DNA of 11,887 nt from Sanchytrium tribonematis (taxonomy: Eukaryota; Sanchytriomycota; Sanchytriomycetes; Sanchytriales; Sanchytriaceae), in contig JADGIG010000241.1 in NCBI GenBank assembly GCA_018985235.1, positions 1 to 11,887 of the forward strand. The letters are read 5' to 3'. Below the pieces are notes generated by a model. It was not told the DNA's origin, did no database searches, and saw nothing but the letters and a program-made list of their open reading frames with translations. This document shows, piece after piece, positions 7,461 through 11,887 of the stretch; the first letter of the stretch is position 1; every line of letters begins with the position of its first letter. Position numbers and translations under genes: made by a program.

Positions 7461-8150
7461 TTACATCATGTCAAGCAAATCATTAATGAAATCCCCATCA
7501 TTAATCACTTTAAATGTGGTGTATTCATTAACACTGACTGATAGTGCCATACCTGCTTGAAATTCTTTGTTTAATTCAGTACGTAGGTCAGAATAACTCG
7601 AAGAAAGCCTTTGTTCGAAACCATTTTTACTTCTGATAATATATGTGTAATCATTCTTACTATTTTGCTTGACTTCGAAACTCAATCGATCTGATTTGAT
7701 TGTAAATTCTAGATTTGGGGAATTTTTGAACCACTTTAAAAAAAAATAATCAAATTTAGTCGATTCAGGAAAATGACACTTGTAAATTTTATCCAGCATA
7801 CTCGTCACAATTTTGAATCGACCTCCCTCTTTCTTTACGACCTGTGATCCTACACCACATCCAACATCTGAATGTTGAATCATATCACCCACTTCAGCAT
7901 TTCCTGCAATGGATGTAACCAATTCCGTTAATGGCACAGGATTTTTAAGTCGATCATCTACAGATACGGTAAAATCATGTGGTATTTCAACTTCTTCTCC
8001 ACCATGCGCCAATGTGACAAATCTTTTGTCATACTGTGTGGAAATTCCACCAATGTCTGTAATTTGAAAACGTAGTATCTCTTTATTTGTCTTTTTAATA
8101 TCCACAGTGAAAGTAAATGCGAATAATGCACTCAACAATAAAAGCAACAT
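7461..8150 (-). CDS. Small secreted protein of unknown family
   Basis: From ATG 8150 the protein has 229 residues and starts with a clear signal peptide, MLLLLLSALFAFTFTVDIKK, with likely cleavage around residues 14-16. The open frame extends 15 codons further upstream, but only to a TTG, and that extension would bury the leader, so 8150 was chosen. The mature part is soluble-looking and mixed alpha/beta in character (ILRFQITDIGG, FVTLAHGGEEVEIPH, LEFTIKSDRLSFEVK). It has two cysteines (in DVGCGVG and IYKCHF) that could form one disulfide, and no second membrane segment. I recognise no domain. It would enter the secretory pathway and be exported or kept in an endomembrane compartment. It converges on the kinase gene (23 bp between stops) and has AATAAA 7 nt after its stop. 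Confidence 0.7.
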   Translation of the reverse strand: MLLLLLSALFAFTFTVDIKKTNKEILRFQITDIGGISTQYDKRFVTLAHGGEEVEIPHDFTVSVDDRLKNPVPLTELVTSIAGNAEVGDMIQHSDVGCGVGSQVVKKEGGRFKIVTSMLDKIYKCHFPESTKFDYFFLKWFKNSPNLEFTIKSDRLSFEVKQNSKNDYTYIIRSKNGFEQRLSSSYSDLRTELNKEFQAGMALSVSVNEYTTFKVINDGDFINDLLDMM

Positions 8151-8459
8151 GTGAAAATAAAAGTGGATTCCTTTTATGTCTCCAAATAACCCCAAGGAGT
8201 CTTATCTACCCAATCGATTGTAATTGACTATTTAGCAGTGACACAGAAACATGATCACAAAGACATGGGTCAAAACAATGCCCATATGGACACATGGTGA
8301 TGCAAAAATGAAATCAAAAGTAGATACAAAGAAATGGACAATATAGGACTATGGATTGAAATAAAGAATAATTATTTGGATATCATTATTTTGAGCATAT
8401 GGGACCTGGTTAAGATTTTAATATAAATGGCACGGCAGGACAAAATTTGAATTGGGACC
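8151..8459. other. Intergenic, left of the transposon
   Basis: This is presumably the promoter of the - strand secreted protein plus pre-insertion flank. The longest ATG ORF I find (from about 8251, + strand) is roughly 30 codons and unsupported. I see no RNA gene or repeat. A local GGACCTGG...GGACCAGTCC inverted pair lies just before the insertion site. Confidence 0.5.
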
Positions 8460-8467
8460 AGTCCATC
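8460..8467. repeat. Target-site duplication, left copy
   Basis: AGTCCATC directly abuts the left terminal repeat and is repeated exactly at 10753-10760. Eight-base duplications are typical of Merlin and hAT transposons. Confidence 0.93.
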
Positions 8468-8570
8468 TAGAGCTGGGACTTATGACTAACTAGACACTGA
8501 CTAGTTTTTAGTCATGACTAAACTAGTTTAGTTTTTCAAAATTTACGACTAGACTAGATGAAAACTAGTC
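8468..8570 (+). repeat. Left terminal and subterminal inverted repeat
   Basis: After TAGAGCTGGGAC come repeated GACTA/TAGTC words, including the 16-bp perfect palindrome ACTAAACTAGTTTAGT at 8517-8532. The repeat ends near GAAAACTAGTCCAAAATTT. Such iterated words are likely transposase-binding sites. Confidence 0.85.
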
Positions 8571-9260
8571 CAAAATTTGGTAAATGGGAATAATGATCCA
8601 GAATTGAAGAGAATCATTCCCCTTTCATCCCCTTTCTACCCCCAACAGAGACGTAGACCTTGAGAGAATTTACATTGGTGGGGAAAGAAGCTTTAAAATA
8701 AATCATTTCATTGGTCAATACGTCTTTAGCGTAACTAGCCTATTGATTGGATCATGATTTCCCCATGTCTCAAATCCAAGGTTTCTTCCCCTTATTATGG
8801 CTTTAATATTGCCAATACAACTACGCTGTGTTCATTTTTGGTTGTTTGACGCTCATGGCTTTCATTTGGTACTAGTAAGAACTATATTGAAAAAGTACTT
8901 TTCAAAATAATTTGAAGTTGTAGTTGCAATTTTACACAATTCAATTAATTAGGTGGCATTTCATTGTACATGAATACAATCACTCAAAATCAATTTTAAA
9001 AACATATATAGATGTATTTTAACATAACAAAGCCATATATGACTTTATTTTAGAAAATAAAAGAGAAATGAAGGAGATACTAAGGAAATTGTATGTTTTA
9101 TATCACATTTTTCCACCCCTTGGCAACACCTCAAAAAAACATTAAACAAAATTGCAAAACCTAATATCAGTATTCTTTTTGACGAGCTATCAAATGATAT
9201 TGTTTAAATTTTCATATCATTAATATTGAAGTTCAAATTTTGGGTTAAAATATGAAATTT
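8571..9260. other. Transposon left arm, no gene seen
   Basis: AT-rich non-coding DNA downstream of the transposase gene. I find no long ORF, no second set of terminal repeats that would mark a nested element, and no AATAAA shortly after the transposase stop. TTGAAAA-AGTAC-TTTTCAA near 8888-8906 is a local near-palindrome. Confidence 0.6.
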
Positions 9261-10193
9261 TTAAAACCTAATTAAAGATATCATATAGCATTCACAAACT
9301 CTTGGTAGTGCTCCGTTTTGGGGCCATTGTTTATCTCTACTTAATAAATTATTTCTAAACATAAAATCGTAGAAATATTCCTCTATTTGATGAAATTTTG
9401 CACCATTTTGCGGCAAAAATTTACGTAATCTACTCCATAAACCCTTAATTCGCTGAGTGTGAATATTAGTGTTAACAGGATTTACAAATCTCCCGATACC
9501 TGGAAGAGAATGATTAATTGAGAAATGCTCAAAATCAGGATAATTATCCAACCAATTATATGATGCATAAGCATCTGTATATATTGTAGAGTGTTTTTTG
9601 GCAATCTTTTTAATAAAATATTCCATCGTTTCCTTTTTTCTGTTAAGAACAGGAATAATAAAGCATTTTTGTGTCTCTCTTGAGACCAATCCAAGAACCC
9701 AAAATGTGCATTTTAATCTTCCTCTATTATATTTCCTTTTTCTAAAAAGTGCTTCATCTATCTCTATTTCTTCAGATAATGGCATAGACAATTGTCTTAT
9801 TGCCTGTTGTTGATAATTGCGAAACATTTTGAAAATTACTCCAGCTGTTTTTCTGCTTATTTTCACACATGCTGGCACTTTTGATGGAGATATACGTGCA
9901 TAAAAGCACTTTAATAACGCACAACAACGAAATAATGGAATTTTGCGATGTGAAAATAAGGATCCACATCTTATACTTTTATCTTGACCACAAAAATCGC
10001 AGTACCAAAAACAACCATCTGCAATGCTTTTATTTTTATACAACTTCATTGGTTGTATAATTTCAAGTTGTTCACAACGTGGGCAATTCATTTGATTGGC
10101 AAATATGCCCACTTGTTGCAAAATAATGGCGCATTTGTAGTTATCTTTCAATTCGCATATGTCTTCAATGAAATTCAATTGATCAAATGACAT
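9261..10193 (-). CDS. Merlin/IS1595-family transposase, third catalytic residue changed
   Basis: From ATG 10193 the protein has 310 residues; the open frame reaches 10229 only through a TTG. An N-terminal zinc ribbon (C37-P-R-C40 ... W63-Y-C65-D-F-C68) leads into SIRCGSLFSHRKIPL, as in ISXO2/IS1595 transposases. The RNase-H-like core has the first Asp in EIEID146EALFRKRKYNRGR, then FWVLGLVSRETQKCFIIPV, and the second Asp in IYTD207AYASY. The final block is HTQRIK250GLWSRLRKFLP. Family members have Glu where K250 stands (the IEG/IES-x-W motif). AAG is one transition from GAG, so the enzyme is predicted to be inactive although the frame is intact. It would catalyse cut-and-paste transposition of the surrounding element. 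Unlike host genes here, no AATAAA follows the stop closely. Confidence 0.92.
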   Translation of the reverse strand: MSFDQLNFIEDICELKDNYKCAIILQQVGIFANQMNCPRCEQLEIIQPMKLYKNKSIADGCFWYCDFCGQDKSIRCGSLFSHRKIPLFRCCALLKCFYARISPSKVPACVKISRKTAGVIFKMFRNYQQQAIRQLSMPLSEEIEIDEALFRKRKYNRGRLKCTFWVLGLVSRETQKCFIIPVLNRKKETMEYFIKKIAKKHSTIYTDAYASYNWLDNYPDFEHFSINHSLPGIGRFVNPVNTNIHTQRIKGLWSRLRKFLPQNGAKFHQIEEYFYDFMFRNNLLSRDKQWPQNGALPRVCECYMISLIRF

Positions 10194-10644
10194 GTTTAAA
10201 GGAGCATGACACGAGAAAGATATGACCAAATGCTATTTATTACGTATTTTAGCGCATGACTTGAAATTGTTTGAGATAACAACTTCCATGTTTTGGAATG
10301 TCGCAGATATATTTCTAGACTAATGTTCCCATATACCCAAAATTTAGTCAAAAATACTAAAATCCTTCTTTTCTTAGCCCATGTTAATTACTAGACTTTA
10401 GAATAAACTTTTTTTCTGTTTTCCTCAGCAATTAACACTCATATCTTAATGATTAAACAAATGTAGCAAGTTTTAATTGTGACAAAAACAACTTGAATTA
10501 AAATTCATTTATTTTGGTGCTTGAAAATGCGCTAGAAATGCAATATTATACATGGAAACAAGCTGTTAAAAGCCGACAAGTGAAAATTTCGGCGCAACAC
10601 TCTTAAAAATTGATTTTATTAGTCAAAAATTCATGCAAAGTTTG
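10194..10644. other. Transposon right arm, presumed transposase promoter
   Basis: Non-coding sequence upstream of the transposase start. I see no ORF and no clear TATA or CCAAT box. A small GCCGA...TCGGC inverted pair lies around 10572-10593. Confidence 0.5.
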
Positions 10645-10752
10645 GACGACTAAATTTTGAACTAGTTTCTAGTTTAGTCAGAAACTGAACTAGTTTAGTC
10701 ACCATTTTTTATGACTAAAACTAAACTAGACTAGTCATAGGTCCCAGCTCTA
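10645..10752 (-). repeat. Right terminal and subterminal inverted repeat
   Basis: The reverse complement starts TAGAGCTGGGACCTATGACT and carries the same GACTA/CTAGTTTAG words as the left end, finishing near AACTAGTTCAAAATTTAG. It is imperfect internally but exact over the outer 12 bases. Confidence 0.85.
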
Positions 10753-10760
10753 AGTCCATC
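10753..10760. repeat. Target-site duplication, right copy
   Basis: AGTCCATC is identical to 8460-8467. Confidence 0.93.
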
Positions 10761-10763
10761 AGA

Positions 10764-11036
10764 CAAACAGGTCTATTTGTTTGCAGATGCCTGCTGTTTA
10801 AATTGTAATTACAAGCATATGGAATCTAATCATATGCTCTGCCAGTAGCAGAGCTGCCTCATTAGTCTATTTAAAATAATAGATTCGAAAACATGATTGA
10901 AATGACCGTCAAATAGCGTGATTAATTGTACTCTTAGATGAAACAATTTAAGACATTTGTATGACATTTGTGTTACTGAAATATTAAGTTACACGTTGCA
11001 CGGTACAACGTGAGACTGTATTTGAATAATTTCAGT
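10764..11036. other. Intergenic stretch dense in perfect small inverted repeats
   Basis: CAAACA/TGTTTG (10764/10778); a 12-bp palindrome TTGTAATTACAA (10803-10814); AGCATATG/CATATGCT (10814-10821/10831-10838); GCTCTGC/GCAGAGC (10836-10842/10848-10854); TCTATT/AATAGA (10866/10878); and CACGTTG/CAACGTG (10992-10998/11006-11012), the last enclosed by ACTGAAAT/ATTTCAGT (10975/11029). It lies directly upstream of the gene at 11050. No ORF is present, and a tRNA-like fold near 10828-10899 fails in the anticodon and T stems. It could be a promoter region, a remnant MITE or a structured RNA. Confidence 0.45.
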
Positions 11037-11049
11037 CTTTCTCGTAGTA

Positions 11050-11826
11050 ATGATATGGATACTATTGATTTATGCAGGGTGTCAAGTAAGTGATGAATAT
11101 GATTTGCCAAAATGCGAAAAGAAATATATTCATAAAATCAAATCATTGCATCAATGTGAATTAAATGAGGAAGAGTTTGATTTTCACAGAAACGGGTTTG
11201 CATTTGTTGACAAATTTTTTGATGAAGAGGAATTAAAATTAGAGGGAATTTCTGCCAACAGATATGTAAATAAGAAAGGTTACAAATACTCCAAGAAAGT
11301 TCAAGAGTTGGTGAGTAATAGATTCCAAATGGATGTATTTTGCAACAAAATATTTAAATTTGATCAGAATGCTGCCATTGCTCCCTATCCAATGCATACG
11401 GACAAGGAATTCAGCTCCAGTTTTCATCTGGATAGAGTTTTTTCAACATTTAAAGATGATCTCGAACAGTCTGATTTGATGGAATTAGCCAAATTCAAAA
11501 AAAAGAACAAGCGTATTGATTCTATTACGATGTGGATCAGTACGACGAATGATAATATCGAGAATTTCCCATTGGCTTTGGTCCCTAAAACAAACTCGAG
11601 ATTTAAGACGGGAAATAGCGCATATTACTTCAAAGATATGGCATTTGGGCAAGCTATTATTTTTGATAATTCCGTTTTACATGGCTCACTGGGATTGAGA
11701 AAGAAAGAAAGTCAAGAACATAGACATTCAGTAGCATTTTCATGTTTAAAATTGCCGCAAAATATATTAACAATAGTGCAATCACTTGAGGCAAAAGAGC
11801 AGGAGTTGCAAAGAATTGGTGGATAA
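11050..11826 (+). CDS. Probable PhyH-type Fe(II)/2-oxoglutarate oxygenase with N-terminal leader
   Basis: A 258-residue protein. It opens with a short hydrophobic leader (MIWILLIYAGC) that could direct it to the secretory pathway. The body follows the phytanoyl-CoA hydroxylase pattern: F43DFHRNGFAFVDKFFDEEEL (the usual N-terminal 'dG-f-vvd-f-s-eel'); an HxD metal motif, either H116-T-D118 or H126-L-D128; ITMW162IS, then NFPLALVPKTNSRF (the 'g-l-viPGSH' region); GQAIIFDNSVLH211GS with the distal metal His; and HR225HSVAF, with Arg placed to bind 2-oxoglutarate. Such enzymes hydroxylate small molecules or lipids using O2. The substrate cannot be deduced. GTAAGT near 11086 looks like a splice donor, but the frame stays open to the end, so no intron is assumed. 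AATAAA lies 14 nt after the stop. Confidence 0.6.
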   Translation: MIWILLIYAGCQVSDEYDLPKCEKKYIHKIKSLHQCELNEEEFDFHRNGFAFVDKFFDEEELKLEGISANRYVNKKGYKYSKKVQELVSNRFQMDVFCNKIFKFDQNAAIAPYPMHTDKEFSSSFHLDRVFSTFKDDLEQSDLMELAKFKKKNKRIDSITMWISTTNDNIENFPLALVPKTNSRFKTGNSAYYFKDMAFGQAIIFDNSVLHGSLGLRKKESQEHRHSVAFSCLKLPQNILTIVQSLEAKEQELQRIGG

Positions 11827-11840
11827 GTGTGGGATAGATA

Positions 11841-11846
11841 AATAAA
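11841..11846 (+). terminator. AATAAA downstream of the oxygenase-like gene
   Basis: GATAAATAAATAATG gives AATAAA 14 nt after the TAA at 11824-11826, the longest stop-to-signal distance of the host genes here. Confidence 0.45.
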
Positions 11847-11887
11847 TAATGTTTCTAATATTGTGTGACTTGTAAAAATAACATTTT

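Larger units (their letters stand above)
8468..10752 (-). mobile_element. Complete Merlin/IS1595-type DNA transposon (2285 bp)
   Basis: The ends are perfect 12-bp inverted repeats, TAGAGCTGGGAC and GTCCCAGCTCTA, flanked by the identical 8-bp AGTCCATC. Inside them are about 105 bp of imperfect inverted repeats built from GACTA / CTAGTTTAGT motifs. The only gene is an IS1595/ISXO2-type transposase on the - strand. Such enzymes cut and paste through a DDE active site. The left non-coding arm (about 690 bp) is longer than the right (about 450 bp). The perfect duplication and termini suggest a recent insertion, but the transposase lacks its third acidic residue. The TAGAG terminus also fits hAT ends, so ends and enzyme may have different origins. 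Confidence 0.9.

Noticed and set aside
8251-8346. About 30-codon ATG ORF on the + strand left of the transposon
   Set aside because: Short, with no recognisable features, similarity within the window or nearby AATAAA-stop arrangement.
8571-10644. Nested Merlin inside a larger element
   Set aside because: I compared both arms by eye and found only weak similarity around GGTAAATGGGAA / GGTATATGGGAA; there is no inner terminal repeat pair or second duplication.
10828-10899. tRNA-like arrangement with AATCAT/ATGATT ends, a CTCT/AGAG D-like stem and TTCGAAA
   Set aside because: The anticodon stem and T stem do not pair and the D-loop lacks GG, so this is not a tRNA.
11084-11092. GTAAGT splice-donor-like sequence in the oxygenase-like gene
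   Set aside because: The reading frame stays open and protein-like through and beyond it, so no intron is needed.

Overview
The window is eukaryotic nuclear DNA, AT-rich and gene-dense. It carries a canonical histone H4 gene, a Polo kinase with two polo boxes, a TPR/SET methyltransferase-like protein and a eukaryotic DNA transposon. Genes read as single long ORFs with standard TAA/TGA stops, very short spacers and AATAAA signals on or just after the stops. This fits a compact, intron-poor unicellular eukaryote. The H4 sequence is of ordinary conserved type, and a Polo kinase plus a TPR-SET protein would suit a fungus-related or other opisthokont/amoebozoan protist. The sequence alone does not settle the lineage.

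Layout, left to right. Positions 2-670 (+) hold the 3' part of a leucine-rich-repeat (LRR) protein that runs off the left edge. It converges on a cysteine-rich repeat protein at 688-1203 (-), whose start looks damaged. A second LRR-type gene at 1201-2208 (+) has its frame broken twice. Histone H4 (2392-2703, +) follows, behind four CCAAT boxes and a TATA box. Next is a tandem pair of paralogous single-pass membrane proteins (2962-3510 and 3664-4257, +). They share an almost identical C-terminal tail and a conserved upstream block but have unrelated middles. A TPR/SET protein (4267-5538, -) is head-to-head with a Polo-like kinase (5572-7437, +). The kinase converges on a small secreted protein of unknown family (7461-8150, -).

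Positions 8468-10752 are a complete DNA transposon: 12-bp perfect terminal inverted repeats inside about 105 bp of imperfect subterminal repeats, and a perfect 8-bp target duplication (AGTCCATC). It encodes one IS1595/Merlin-type transposase (9261-10193, -) in which the third catalytic acidic residue reads as lysine. To its right is a stretch crowded with small perfect inverted repeats (10764-11036). The last gene (11050-11826, +) has a short hydrophobic leader and looks like a phytanoyl-CoA-hydroxylase-type Fe(II)/2-oxoglutarate oxygenase.

The genes do not form one pathway. The main themes are extreme compaction (stop codons merged with poly(A) signals, head-to-head starts tens of bases apart), several small proteins with very short hydrophobic leaders, and a young-looking but probably inactive transposon copy. 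The best candidate for something undescribed is the tandem membrane-protein pair with its invariant tail and conserved promoter block.
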